Assembly (NCBI GenBank): GCA_902702965.1
Contig: CACRXP010000009.1
Location: 828,442-892,441 of the forward strand
Source of the DNA: Spirometra erinaceieuropaei
Lineage: Eukaryota; Platyhelminthes; Cestoda; Diphyllobothriidea; Diphyllobothriidae
Direction: 5' to 3'
DNA length: 64,000 bases
The notes below the pieces were generated by a model that had not been told where the DNA came from, did not search any database, and worked only from the letters and a program-made list of their open reading frames with translations. Of the stretch, positions 42,643 to 54,969 are shown in pieces. A program made the translations under genes and the position numbers. Positions within the stretch are counted from its first letter, which is position 1; every line of letters starts with the position of its first letter.

Positions 42643-43503
42643 CAGTGAGTGACCGATCTCATGAAATGTTGGCTGAAAGTCTGAAATGCGTTTTCGATTA
42701 GGAAGGATTACTTAGGCGCGGTTGTAATACTGATTATCTTGCGGCAAAATTCTACAATATTTCGGACTTGACAGGCGGTCAGCTTTTGAATACACTGTTT
42801 TTTAATCTCCTGTAGAAACCGGACTTGGTAAAAAATGATTACTTAAGTAGTATGCATTTTCCCATTGATTTTCGATGGTCTTGCAAATTCAAATATACCT
42901 TATAGAAACCAAATACAAAAATATGATTTCCTTCAGTCGTTTGATAGGAAATTACTTCTTCTTTATGTTTTATATTCAAGGATGGATTATTATCAGGCTG
43001 AAAAAAATTTGCTAATTATGGGACTTTTTAAGACCACGCAATATCCATTCGCATAGCATTGTACTTGCGCGTTTACAGCTAATCCTCATGAAATATACAA
43101 CATACTCCGCATTCATTGCAAAATTTTATGGACTTTGTATGATATCTTTTTAAAGGCATAGAAATTATGTGATTTTCTTTACGTGGAACATATGCAGCTT
43201 GTAGACTGAAATCACTAAGCACTATTGCAATGAATGATCAGGCTCCGAATTATACGGCAATTAGAAAACTTTCTTAAAAACGAATTATAATCCTTTTTCG
43301 AGCATGATGTATAAAGGAGACGGAAATCTCTATCAAGCGACTGAAAGAAAGCGTAATATTGTTCGTGGTTTCCATAAAATATATTTGAATTTATGAGACC
43401 ATCGAAAATAAATGTGAAAAATGCATGCTAATTAAGTAGTCATTTTTTACCAAGTACAATTTCTACAGGAGATTGAAAAGCAGTGTATTGAAAAGATGAC
43501 ATC
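42643..43503. mobile_element. Fold-back element lacking its right end (subfamily A)
   Basis: CAGTGAGTGACCGATCTCAT begins the element, but the preceding bases are CA, not TA. Both arms and the core (GAAATATACAACATACTCCG) are present until about 43503, where the last 100 bases of the right arm are lost close to the Penelope fragment. Confidence 0.75.
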
Positions 43504-43554
43504 GGAAGTGCGGAAGTGCGGATCCAAGAGAGCAGTCAAGAAATAGACGCAGTA

Positions 43555-44090
43555 TAGATAAATGGCGCCGGCTCCCAAGTCGCGACTCATTCGGCAGAAC
43601 CCAGCCACACATTCAAGTTTGACTGTACTGAACTTCTCGCAGGGGGTAAATACCGACTGAGCTTCCAGCCGCTTGAGTCATAGGTTACTGGCTTCCAGTC
43701 TACTTACAAATACAATGGCCTGTCCCCTTTCACATTCAATGTTGAGACTAAGCCTGGATAGGATATTCAGCCACTCAGGGAGCCCGCTGGTTCCAGCGCC
43801 ATTGTCGCTGAACCGCATGTCCGAGTAATCATCGCGCAAACATCCGACATGGATGATGCAGTTTTGACGACCAACAACTTGAACGATTATCGCACCAAGA
43901 GCAATCGTCAACGATAAAGGAGGAGCCGTTACTTTGCTGTTTATGAGGTAGAATAACGCCTGCATCCTATAAATAATGCAACTCCCTTTGTGCCTGAAGT
44001 ATCCCTACCTGGTGATGGGCTCGACCATGAACCCGAAACGTCGGGTGAATCGCATCAACGTCGTTTTAGCATAGGAAGCAGTTCGAAGTC
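43555..44090 (+). mobile_element. Penelope-like element, degenerate 3' fragment
   Basis: GCCACACATTCAAGTTTGAC corresponds to the C-terminal GIY-YIG region seen at 63140. The end has GAACCCGAAACGTCGGGTGA, the 3' tail common to all Penelope fragments here. The 95-codon minus-strand ORF is antisense to it. Confidence 0.6.
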
Positions 44091-44169
44091 CAGACAAGCG
44101 TTTGACCGCTTTTAGCCTCTGTATGACATAGTGGCTTTAGGCTTAGCTCATCTGTGCTCTAGCCTTGAA

Positions 44170-44335
44170 ATCTCGCCTCTGCAATATTCTCAGAACGTTA
44201 TATGCCAACTTGGAGTAAACCATTCGGGACGAGTCTTTATGGGCTCAGGCTGTAAGATGATATAAATATTTGGGCCGAAGTTCACTAGTTTCACCGAAAT
44301 GACCGCGCAATATCCAAAAACTGCCAAGAAGCAGC
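44170..44335 (+). repeat. Dispersed repeat R6 fragment
   Basis: GATATAAATATTTGGGCCGA and GCGCAATATCCAAAAACTGC match 1960-2020. It directly precedes the SINE. Confidence 0.55.
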
Positions 44336-44339
44336 CATC

Positions 44340-44625
44340 GGGCTCGTGGTCCGGTGAGTAGAGGCGTTGACTTCTAAACTAACAGGTCGCGAGTTCGAGG
44401 CTCGGGTGTTCCACACTTCGGGCTTGGGTATGGCTGGCTGACGACGGCTAATAAGTCAGAAATGGCCATTCCAGTCTCCCTTGTCTTTGTCGGTAATAGT
44501 ATTCTGCCTATATATCATGCGCCGCTGTGCGGCTGCTGGTTGGGCTCGAGAGAGAGCCCTTAAGGCACAACGGAACGAGTGAGTTCCGTATGAACGATCG
44601 GTGAGCGCCCCCCTAACACACTATG
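44340..44625 (+). mobile_element. tRNA-derived SINE, the most complete copy
   Basis: The first about 75 bases resemble a tRNA gene: GTGGTCCGGTGAGTAGAGG stands at the A-box position and CGCGAGTTCGAGGC at the B-box, as expected for an RNA polymerase III promoter. The body continues to about 44610 (GGCCATTCCAGTCTCCCTTG, GATCGGTGAGC). Partial copies lie at 8941, 20465 and 23575. It is unrelated to the tRNA-like sequences at 6816 and 13138. Confidence 0.6.
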
Positions 44626-44654
44626 TTTTTGCATATATGCCTTCTTTAATCCAT

Positions 44655-44750
44655 TAGTTCCTAGCCACAGGAATTCAGCCTTCGAGTTTTGCCTGGCACA
44701 CTGATATAACCGCGCGACCTAAGTCGTTCCAGTATGCTTTTTTTAGTGTG
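44655..44750 (+). repeat. Left copy of a direct repeat
   Basis: GAGTTTTGCCTGGCACACTG and CGTTCCAGTATG correspond to 47325-47420 in the same orientation, about 2.67 kb further on. They might be remnants of long terminal repeats or just a dispersed repeat. Confidence 0.4.
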
Positions 44751-44804
44751 GCGCATTGACCTCAATGCCGCGAACAACCTAAGTGAGATGTAGCTTGTCT
44801 TTCT

Positions 44805-44865
44805 CTAACTTCTTCTCCGCCTCCTCCTTCTTCCGCCTCCTCCTTTTTCCGCCTCTCTTCTTCGC
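44805..44865 (+). repeat. Polypyrimidine (CTT/CCTC) tract
   Basis: About 60 bases with hardly any purines (CTTCTTCTCCGCCTCCTCC...). The minus-strand ORF of 81 codons ends in an artificial lysine/arginine/glutamate run from this tract. Confidence 0.75.
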
Positions 44866-44989
44866 GATTAAGCATGTCTTCTCTTCTACAGCGGAGAAAA
44901 CGCAAATATCTAACAAATGGAGGAAACTCACTGTCGAAAAATAGTCCCGATTTTGTGTGATGGTCTTTAACGCATTAACGAGGATTGTA

Positions 44990-47900
44990 GTTTTCTTTTT
45001 GTGAAACGACCACAAAGTACCCAAGCATATTCTTGCCCTCCAATCACCTTCCGACGATTCGTACCTTTAACACGTGTCCCATTGAAGTTGTGTCCTACCA
45101 ATATCTTAGTGCGACACCCCCTTTTACTCTCATTTGGCCATTTTGTGTTGCAACCCTCATTTATGGCAACGTGCACAGAATGGTTTTCCCCCTATACTCC
45201 CCGGCCCTCGACCGAAAGATCATTCGGGGTCGATCCTCTTTGCCTCAGCCTTTATTGTTGCCAGTTTGATATTTCGGCAAGGGTACGTTGTGTAACCCCA
45301 CTAGGTTCAATGTGCATAACTAAATACGGCTAGACAATTCTGAGTAGCCTGGGATTATGAGCCACCATTGTTGACGTACTTGCTTCTTATCAGTAGGCGT
45401 GCTTTTATTAAGTTACATATTTCAGGCCTGTCGGCCGCGCGGGTGTAATGTATTCGACCTCGCTTTTTGGGATACCTTGTCTTCTGCTGTGGTGCCATTG
45501 CCATACCTCCCGCATATACTTACAGCTGCCAATTGGACGAAGGAAGGGCGGTTATGCTGTAAATTCCTTCATGTTATTGCTCACGTTCACATTCCCGCTC
45601 ATCGGCCACTTAGCGCCCTTGCTACATTACTACGGCTGGGTACTCCAGCTACGTTTGCATGATATGGCGTAGAGGCTCTGTCAGGATGAATTTCTCCTTC
45701 ACTTTAACCGCCCCGAAAACGAGGCGCTGCAAGACTGTCTATATGGGCTCATTGCATTGCACCCCCCACACGGAAACCTTTAGTAAAAGGCGAAAGACTT
45801 AACCTATGCGAATCGCGATTCAACACGTTTTCCATTATCCTTCTAATTGCTAGCTGCTTCAGTCGTGTTAACAGATCGCTACCCTACACCCCCCCCCCCT
45901 TTTTAAGAAACAGCCCCGTTGTATTCGATGGCGGGGGGGCATCCCATACCGCGTTCCATGCGCTTACCGCGTGAGTTGGCTAGGCGCGTAGGCGTTGGGT
46001 GCACTTCATCGGTGCAGGTCTGCCCCGCTAGTGCACCTGCCCTTTCTACATACTTCAGGGGCTGCACTAGCCCTTCATGGCTTAGCCGTACAGGCGTTTA
46101 ACCCGGTTGCTGGCTTCCTGTGCGGTCTCCTAAGGCCGCTTGCCGTTTGCTTTCTTTGCCTGCCGTACGGCTCACTTCCCCTCCCCACACCCAACCGCAG
46201 CCCGCTTGGAACAGTTACCCAACCATAGGGGTTTGGCCTTTCCTTGCACTTTCACGGGCTTAGGTATCCACCCGGCCCTCGGGGTTTCAGTGCGGAATAT
46301 GAAAGAATTACAAACTGTTTCCGATGTACCAGTTTTCAGTGGCCAAAATGTCCATTGCCTGGCCGTTCAGTTTTTCTCCCCGGCTGTTATTCCACTGGCT
46401 GCTATTATTGCACTATGTGTACAACATCATTAACATCTCACTGCTTACCTTTCCGGTCAGCTGCTACATATCTCGGTTTCCGAGTGCTCTTCTGAGAATG
46501 GATAGGCCTCAGCCACATGGGACCTTCGATAAAGTCAGGCGACTATCCTTAAAAACCGAACCAGTTCTCAGTGCCCTTTTGGTACCACATTTGTTACACC
46601 TAGGCAATGCATTATATTAATATTTTCGTGTACCTGAAGGCAAACCCGTCTGTGTGCTGACGCTATATTCGCAACGGCATCGGTTTACGACAGCGACATA
46701 TGGCTTCTGTCGCCATGACTCGTTTAGCTTGTAACTATTGCAATAAATATGGGGACTGGATAATATCCAGGATCTGTTCAATCTCCGATGGCATTATTAG
46801 CTTGCGGAGCGGCCTTAGGTTTCTTCTTTGCTGTCACCCTTCTATAAGTGCGAAACGTTTGGTAGTTATTAAACAAATTAATAAATACGGCTTCCGTCCT
46901 CCGTATTTTACATTCATACTTACCGTTCTTCGGGTTCATTTTCCACCGCCCTACTTGTCGTTGGCACTTGACCAGGATTCATCCTCAGTGGCCGTATTGT
47001 ATGGGGCACCTTCAGCCGAATGACCTTGGCCTTGGGTATATTGCTCCCATTGGTTTCGGCTTCGGTTTTGAATTTTCGGCACATGTTCACCTCAAATAAA
47101 CTTTATTATTTTCTTTCTAAACCTCTTTTTTTTACTTTTTTTTTCTAACTCCTTGATGGGTTCCCCGTTTACCCCACCCTAAAAACCCCCCCTTCCCACC
47201 GATCCCGTAAGACAGGAACCCCTCCTTCGCTTTGCACAGTCCAGGCTACACACAATTGTCCTACCCTAAATACTTTGTTTGTTTGTTTTTGTTGGCCTTG
47301 TGTAGTTTGTCAACCCATAACCACAGCAAGTCACCCCTTGAGTTTTGCTCAGCACACTGCCATAACCATGTGAACTGAGTCATTCCAGTGTGATCTTTTT
47401 GGTGATTTATTATCTGGCATGAGGCAGCCTTCGGCTTTCACTCCGCCCTCTCCGTAATTCGTTTCTTTCAAAAGGGTGGCTATGCGTTCGTGTCTCATGC
47501 CAGTACCAACCATACAACGCGTGCTGTAACGATCGCTGGCTGCGTTTTGATTTACTTTGCCTCAATTAGATCACAACCACTCAGCTCCCACGACATCTCC
47601 AAACGATCTCCGATGTCGGACTTGTATGCAATGACTCATTTACTTCTTCGAACAGACTAGTTAAACGATCTTGTGTCATGTCCGTACTCACCATACAACG
47701 CCTGCAGTAAGGGTCGTTGACTGCGTTTTGGTTTACTTTGGCTCGGTTAGGACGCAAACGCTTAAATTCCACCATATCCCCAAACGGTTTCTGTTTTCGA
47801 GCGCGTACGCCATGGCTTACTTACTTCTCCAAGTATATTTTTGCGTATTCCCTCGCCTAACCCAGTAATAAGAGATTTAAATTCAGTCGAGTTTACGTGC

Positions 47901-48740
47901 AGAAATTTGCTTCCAACTGGTCGTCAAATCGAGTTTATGAAAGAGATATTCAGGTCCCCTATTCGGGAGGCAGTTGACCGGATATGCTTCCGCAATATTC
48001 GAGAAGGACTATTTCCCGAACTTGCTTCAAACCTATGCTGTCTAGAACAAACCCCAGATGATAGTGAACGCCGTCCACGTGGCCCCATATTATTTGACCC
48101 GACACTGGAGCCCTTGGAGCTTTCCTCCTTCGACAGTGGCCGCACCGGACTACATATCTGTCGGTGTGAAACCCATCACATTAGCATTTTGCTACCTTAG
48201 ATAACAATCCCCTTGTCTGGCAGTAGTCTACCACCTCCCCCGAGTTTATAGCCTCGATTGTTTTCTCCGCTTTAACCAGAAAATAAGGCTGCGATTGTCC
48301 GACTTTTCTGCTACCTAGAGCTGATGTTCTGTATTTTAGAAGGAAGTATACAACCATTATTGCCTATTCGGATCGTAAATCCATTTCATTATTTTGTACA
48401 TAACCTTTAAACACAAGTATTTGGTTTCGTTAAATTCTTATCTTAAAATGGTCACTTGGCTTATTATGAAGATACAAACGGGGGTCCATACTTATTTGGT
48501 CTTTACCTTGTTCATTAGTGTATATTCCCGTAGTTTCTATAGTATTCATGTGCACCCACCACCTTGCAGTAAATTTTCACAGCAACTATATCTGGCACTT
48601 GTTGTTCTTCTCCTACTACCGGTTGTTTCTTTAATTGGTCCCTGGGATGTTGCAAATTTGGAGGCGGCAGATTATCCAATTCCCTTCTATCTACTGAGAC
48701 CTGTCTTTTATTTATTTTTCCATTAAGTCGCTCGCTTCCA
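44990..48740 (+). other. Pyrimidine-rich block of unknown origin with many short ORFs
   Basis: Composition changes here: the plus strand is C/T-rich and carries more than ten open frames of 60-119 codons in all three frames (largest 47841-48200). None shows catalytic motifs of reverse transcriptase, integrase, protease or transposase that I can recognise. A 47440-47580 block is repeated at 47640-47790 (CATACAACGCG, GGCTGCGTTTTGATTTACTT). An AATAAA lies near 47095. The flanking direct repeats at 44655 and 47325 hint at a decayed LTR-type element. Confidence 0.3.
47325..47420 (+). repeat. Right copy of the direct repeat
   Basis: GAGTTTTGCTCAGCACACTG and GTCATTCCAGTGTGATC match 44655-44750 at roughly 70-75% by eye. 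Confidence 0.4.
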
Positions 48741-48744
48741 TTGC

Positions 48745-51545
48745 TAGATATAGGCAAATAAGAAGAATTTCAGTAAGGATATACCTACTATCCAAGTTTT
48801 ATGGTATGCACTTCGCTACCTCTGCGCGATGGTGCCCCACCCGTATTATACGGGCTTGACGTTACTGGTTGCCATTTGGGGTTACACAACATACCGTTAC
48901 CACAAATTGTTCTATTCTGGCGCACAAACAACGCCTGTACACTCTTTCACAACTTTGGCACCGATTATGCTGTTGGCTCTACCACAAAAACGAAGTAATT
49001 TATGCACCAGGACGTCTTGCTTATTAAATGAGTAAATTTAAAATTTGGAACAAGGCATGATCATCGCAATATGACTATAAATCTCAACCCTCCGGTTGTC
49101 ATCTGGCATGAAAACAATCCATGTCAAGGCTTCAAAGATGCATGCAACCTTCAATGACTGCAATCTGGATTGTCGGCAGGTAAGACCGTTAAATATCGTC
49201 GACATAATTCCCTGTCTTCTCACTCCCAGCTGACTTCTCGTGGGACAGTTTCGTCTTGATGTGGACTAGAATCAGTGACTGAGTGGCTTCGAGTCCAATC
49301 TGTGCAACCTCAAACCTTGCTTGTTTCATCATCAAATCAGACCTCACACTAGAGACGGACGGAGTATGCTGCAACAAGCCCGCCTGGAGGATCATACATG
49401 ACGGCCTCCTTCGCCTTAGCGAAACCAGGAGATGCTCGGCCGTGGATGAAGCGCACGCTACCTCAGTAATGAGTGAGTAGTCGTCTTAATCGCAGACATT
49501 GGGCAGGCCGGACACACGGACCCTAGAAAGTGAAGGGAGTGGCAGACTGGACAGTCGTCTTTGTTGTCCAATACACTAGGTAAGGCTATCTCGATGAACG
49601 CCACCCACCCTGGAATAAAACTTGCAGAATTATTTATAGGGATAGATTCGTTCCAAATTGCACCTCTTCTTAGACATACGCAAACATCAGTTTTAAAATT
49701 TACCAAATATTCTTACCATGCGGTCCTCGGGAAATTTGATTAACGAAGTGAATAAAAGCACAGTTTGATTTATTCTCGCCGCCTCTCTTTTGATAAAAAG
49801 AACTGTAGTTCAACAAAAGCTAATGTGCTCTGCGAGTTACCAAACTGGTAGATGGAAGTATGCTATCTTGTCTTTTCCCGACTGTTAACCTCGACTTCAC
49901 AAATGTAGAAAATTGAGCGACCGGAGTCTTTACAGTCATGTTCTTTGATTCGCCCTACTGTAACTTAGATGTTTCAACTTAGCCTAGTTCGGCTAGAGCG
50001 TATGTTAATTGCCCAAATTATGGGTGTTCTTTTTCGGCACGCAGATCTCAACGGGAATTTGGAACTGAAAAATCTCACTATCTGTTCGAAAACACAAGGA
50101 GATGGCAGTTTATTTTGATGACAAAAATGTGATGTAATGTGTTCGAGAGCTGGTTGATTTCCTTTGAAATCCGATGATTGCTTCACAAAGCCGGTCCAAT
50201 TCATAAGTATGGTCCTAATAAAAAATGGAAATACTTCCTCTTGTGGATCATTAAAAAACGGTCAGTAGTTACAGAATCTCAAGCACATAAACTTAAAGGT
50301 GAGTATTTTTTCTCTAACTGAACCTTCATTACAACCACAAAATACAGTCTTCTCTATTTTTAGAAAATTTATCCGAGTATAAATCGATATCAACAGAATA
50401 ATTTTTGTATTTTTTGTATCTTTGTGTCCATCTAAGTGCATTTAAAACAGCGATTACAGATGGCATTTCCCCCATCTGCTGTCACACAAAATAAAACCAA
50501 ACTCGGAAAAACGTTTGCCCCGTACTCAGTCTGCACCAAACATGTAAACCGCCCTCCGTAAGATTTTAACTTGACACTTAACAAGCTCAAAACTTTCTAC
50601 TAAAAAAATCCTAAAACATCAGAGTTGTAGTCGTCAGATCTATTTCGATAGATGTGAAGCAGTTTAACCACAATCTTACAGCAAATAACCATAGAGAGTT
50701 ATTCATGCGTGAAGATTTGTTGCAGCATCTAAATGGTAACCTATGCTGTGAATAATATGACCGTCTAGTTCATTTTAGTTAGCACGCCCTTAAGCCAGAT
50801 GTCCCCAAGCCAAATGTAAGGCGCTGCCAGCCCAACTGATCGGCCACCTCAGGATAGGCAATCAGTCGTAGTTATCAGTTTCTATTTCAAGGTTTTTTCT
50901 CATTGGTTAACAAATGTATTTGGTGGGCGTTTCGAAATAACGACTCTGTCAGAACCGTGTATAGTACATTAAATGCGTTTGGCTTTTGTGGCAGTATTTT
51001 ATGGAGTGGAAATACTAGATTCAAGATTGTTTACTTTAAAGCAGTTGCTAAAGAGCAATGGTCTGTTAACCAAAGAACTTTCAAAGGTGTTTAAAAACTC
51101 GCCAATCAAACGTATTTGAACGTACCCCAACTTCCGCGATATCGACGGCCATAATGCCAGTCTGGGTAAAATAAAATAAACCTATCTTAATTGCAAACGA
51201 CAGAATGCACAATTTAAGTCGTAAAAATCAAAGTGCGTTTTGTTTATTTCACTCGCGGCAAACGCTTGCCTCCGCATTACTTACCACGGCGGTCGGCAAA
51301 ACCACAGATTTTGGGGTCTGCAAAGAACCCCTTGTCACACATAAAAACACTATAGTTAACTCACTGTTAATTCCGTATTTGCCGAAATACCCTTTGAACT
51401 TGGCGAAGACGCTCCGAATGTCTACTAATTCCTCTTCCTTACTGATGAGTTAGAAGTTCGTCAGTTTTTTTAAATGCGTTTCAAAACCTTAAAATAGGCA
51501 TGAAATGCAATGTAATTTTTCACTTTCCACATATTTAAGAATACC
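48745..51545. other. Intergenic DNA, no gene recognised
   Basis: Frames up to 82 codons occur on both strands without motifs or good splice pairs. The minus-strand frame through 49510-49189 is open but unidentified. No repeat of the named families was seen. Confidence 0.4.
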
Positions 51546-51547
51546 TA

Positions 51548-52538
51548 CAGTGCTCGACCGATCTCATGAAATGTAAGCCAAAATTCTGAACTGCGTTTCC
51601 GATTAGGAATGATTACTTAATGGGGGTTGTTATACTTATTATCATGCAACATAATCCTATAACATTTTGGACTCGGCAGGATGTCGGCTTTTGAATGCGC
51701 TCCTTTTTGACCTCCTGCAGAAACCATACTCGGTAAAAATGACTACTTATGTAGCATGCATTTTTCACATCGATCTTAGATAGTCTTATAAATTCAAGCA
51801 TATTTTATAGAGAACATGCACAAAAATATGCCTTCTTTTGCTCATTAGGTAGGAAATCACTTTGTACTCATATTTTATGCCCGAAGAAGGTGTGTATTTC
51901 GGTTTTAAAAAAGTTTCTAATTATGAGTTTTTTAAGACCGTGCGATGTCCATGCACTCAAGACCGCACACATGCGTTTGCTAATGCTCCTCATGAAATGT
52001 ACAACACAGTCCGGATCCATTGCAAAATTTCATGAACTCTATGTGCTATCTTCTTAAAGGCATAGGGGAATATATGATTACCTTACGCGGAAAGCATGCA
52101 CCTTGTAGACTGAAATCGCTAAACGCTGATGCGATGGCAGATCAGGCTGAAAATCATTCGAGAATTGGAAAATTTTTTTAAAACCGAAATACACACCTTC
52201 TTCGGGCATAAAATATGAGTACAAAGTGATTTCCTACCTAATGAGCAAAAGAAGGCATATTTTTGTGCATGTTCTCTATAAAATATGCTTGAATTTATAA
52301 TACTATCTAAGATCGATGTGAAAAATGCATGCTACATAAGTAGTCATTTTTACCGAGTATGGTTTCTGCAGGAGGTCAAAAAGGAGCGCATTCAAAAGCG
52401 GACATCCTGGCGAGTCCAAAATGTTATAAGGTTTTGTTGCATAATGATAAGTATAACAACCCCATCTAAGTAATCATTCCTAATCGGAAACGCAGTGCAG
52501 AATTTTGGCCAACATTTCATGAGATCGGTCACGCACTG
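51548..52538. mobile_element. Fold-back element, best preserved copy (subfamily A)
   Basis: TA/CAGTGCTCGACCGATCTC at the left, GAGATCGGTCACGCACTG/TA at the right, 991 bases. Arms 51548-51925 and 52161-52538 are inverse copies with few differences, enough that mirrored 62-codon frames on opposite strands encode almost the same peptide (51613-51801 minus, 52285-52473 plus). The core is about 235 bases. These peptides are by-products of the arms, not evidence of a gene. Confidence 0.9.
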
Positions 52539-52814
52539 TAGCTTTCTCACCTAAACGGCCTCTAGTACCACCGTTCTCATATTACCAGGTAGTCTTGTGC
52601 CAAGGTTCAGAGGGTGAAGGATCTATCTTCTTACAAGTTGCCCTTTTAACGCCATCGCGGAAGCATGCAGCGCAACTATCATTTTTTTACTTTTTTGTAT
52701 ATTTGAGAGTGTTACAATGCTTTTCATAAACGGCCCCCATAATTATCATTGCAGGGGACCTTACGTCTTAGTTGATGGAAGAAGAGATACACATATCTGT
52801 GTCCGACTCACTTA

Positions 52815-53559
52815 CAGTGAGTGACCGGTCTCATGAAAAGTTGGCTGAAATTCTGAAGGTCATTTTCGATGAGGAAGGATTGCTTGGGCGCGGTTGTAAT
52901 ACTGACTATCTGGCGGCATTATCCTATAATTAGGTTTTAAAAACTTTTTCTAATTGCCGAATAATTTCGAAATTGATCATTCGTTGCATTAGCGCTTAAT
53001 GACTTCAGTCTACAAGGTGCATGCGTTCCGCGCAAAGGAAATCACATATTTTTCTATGTCTTTAAAAAGATACCATACAGTTTCAATAAAATTTCGTAAT
53101 GTTGTACATTTCATGAGGAGCTGTGGTTAACGGTCAGGTACGCGCTATGTAAATGGACATCGCGCGGTCTTAAAAAATTTTATAATTATAAACTTTTTAA
53201 AAGCCTAATTATACTCCTCCGTTGAGTATAAAATATAAAGATGACGTGATTCTCTGTCAAACGACTGAAAGAAAGCGTATTTTCGTTCTTTGTTTCTATT
53301 TAATATATTTGAATTCGTAAAACCACCGAAAATCAAGGTCAAAATTGCATGCTAATTGAGTAGTCATTTTTTACCATCTGCGGTTTCTACAGGAGATTGA
53401 GAAGCAGTATATTCAAAAGCCGACATCCTGCCGAGTACGAAATATAATAGGATTATGTCGCCAGATAATCAGTATTGCAACCGCGCCCAAGTAATCCTTC
53501 CTAATCGAAGACGCATTTCAGAATTTCAGCCAACATTTCATGAGGTCGGTCACTCACTG
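52815..53559. mobile_element. Fold-back element with shortened left arm
   Basis: TA/CAGTGAGTGACCGGTCTC and GGTCGGTCACTCACTG/TA are both intact, but about 240 bases of the left arm are missing after 52930. The core appears in inverted orientation relative to the neighbour at 51548. Only about 275 bases separate the two elements. Confidence 0.8.
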
Positions 53560-53649
53560 TACGAAGTCCGCGCTGGTATTACAAATAGCATGCTAAAAGT
53601 TACTTTTGCGCACCACGGCCGACCTACGCGCCAGCCAGTCTACAAGTGC

Positions 53650-54290
53650 TGCGCTATCTTAGGAAATGTGAACCGAAATTCCGATATGCGTTTTTGAATT
53701 GAAAAGATTACATGAGTAGGGTTGTAATATTTCCTATCATGCGGCATAGTTCAAGGATATTTCATTCGCGTGAAGACGACGCCTTTTGAACAAGCCTCTT
53801 TTCGCTGATTGCAAAAACTACAATCCCCAAGAAACTGACTGCTCAAACAATATGAGGTTTTTCCATCCACTTCGATGCTTTCATAAACTTAAATACTCCT
53901 TCTAGATAACAAACCAAAAATACGCCCTACTTTTCTCATTCTCAGCGAATTAAGTTTTCTTCAAAGCTTGTTCTTGAAGAAAGGGCATATTTAAGTCTTA
54001 AAAACTGTTTCGATTTCCGAATAGCCTCGAGCCCGGCCTGCAGTTTAACTGGTGTTTAAGGTTTCCGAGCTTTATCCTTTTTACACTCAGTTTAAGGAAA
54101 ACTGCACATGTTTCCAGCCTTTTGGAAAGGCGCCATTGAGCGGATAAAATTTTGCCATAAATGTGAATCACAACATATAACTCATGAGCAAAATTAATCA
54201 GTGGACAGGTAAGATGAATGGAGGTTTCACGATCCTAAAAATCACACAGTTAGGAACTTTTTAAGACGGTAAAATACCCTTTAATAAACT
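53650..54290. mobile_element. Fold-back element, old relic (subfamily B)
   Basis: Starts near GGAAATGTGAACCGAAATTC and follows the left arm and core with many changes (AATATTTCATTCGCGTGAAG, AGTTAGGAACTTTTTAAGAC). The outer right arm is missing. Confidence 0.5.
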
Positions 54291-54299
54291 CATGCCAAG

Positions 54300-54960
54300 C
54301 TGACTCCACAAAGACCTGCCGCGGACGGAGTTAGGAATAAGAAGTGCATTTTTAGAGCAAAGAACTTATAAACTAACAATATCATACTGCGTATCTCAAC
54401 ATCGTGGTGTCGAATATACTGTTTGCAGTATAGTCGTCAAACAATACAAATGACGGAAAAATATAACACCTACACTCGTTATAATACCGGGGCGTTCGCT
54501 GTCCGCCTGTAATAGTAAATAAAAACATTAACAATTAAAGGAGGCAAAGGCTGAACTAAATGAAATATATAATAGAAAATAAGTCTCGTCTAGAAAAATG
54601 TCATGAAAGTTCTTAGTAACAGCATCTTCCGGCTTATAACTAAGCAAAGCAGATGGACAATCCTGAACTTTATTTAAAGGTGGAAAACGTGAAGGTACTG
54701 GAGGTCAGATGATTTAGAAGTCCAGGCGATATGTTGGTCACTCAAAAAACACAGTCTGATTGGCCCGATTTCATTTCGCTTTTGGGGCCAATGAGAACTC
54801 ACTTGTCATCCTACAGTCCACACATTGAAATTGATTTTTAAGTAACATATACAGCAAAAATTGAGGAGGATTACGACTGTCTTTTTCGAAACAGCCATTG
54901 CGCCAGATCTTCTGCGGATGTCATGGAAAAATTTTTAAAGTCCAATAGCCTTTTCTCCCA
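54300..54960. other. AT-rich DNA downstream of gene 2, terminal exon not located
   Basis: Gene 2 should end here. One candidate acceptor on the minus strand (TTCATTTAGTTCAG near 54559-54572) would add about eight codons and a stop, but no convincing poly(A) signal follows it. Confidence 0.35.
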
Positions 54961-54969
54961 AAATAAATT

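Noticed and set aside
44779..45024. Lysine/arginine/glutamate-rich C-terminus on the minus strand
   Set aside because: It is the translation of a simple polypyrimidine tract.
51613..52473. Two nearly identical 62-codon ORFs on opposite strands
   Set aside because: They are the same arm sequence of one fold-back element read from both ends, not a duplicated gene.
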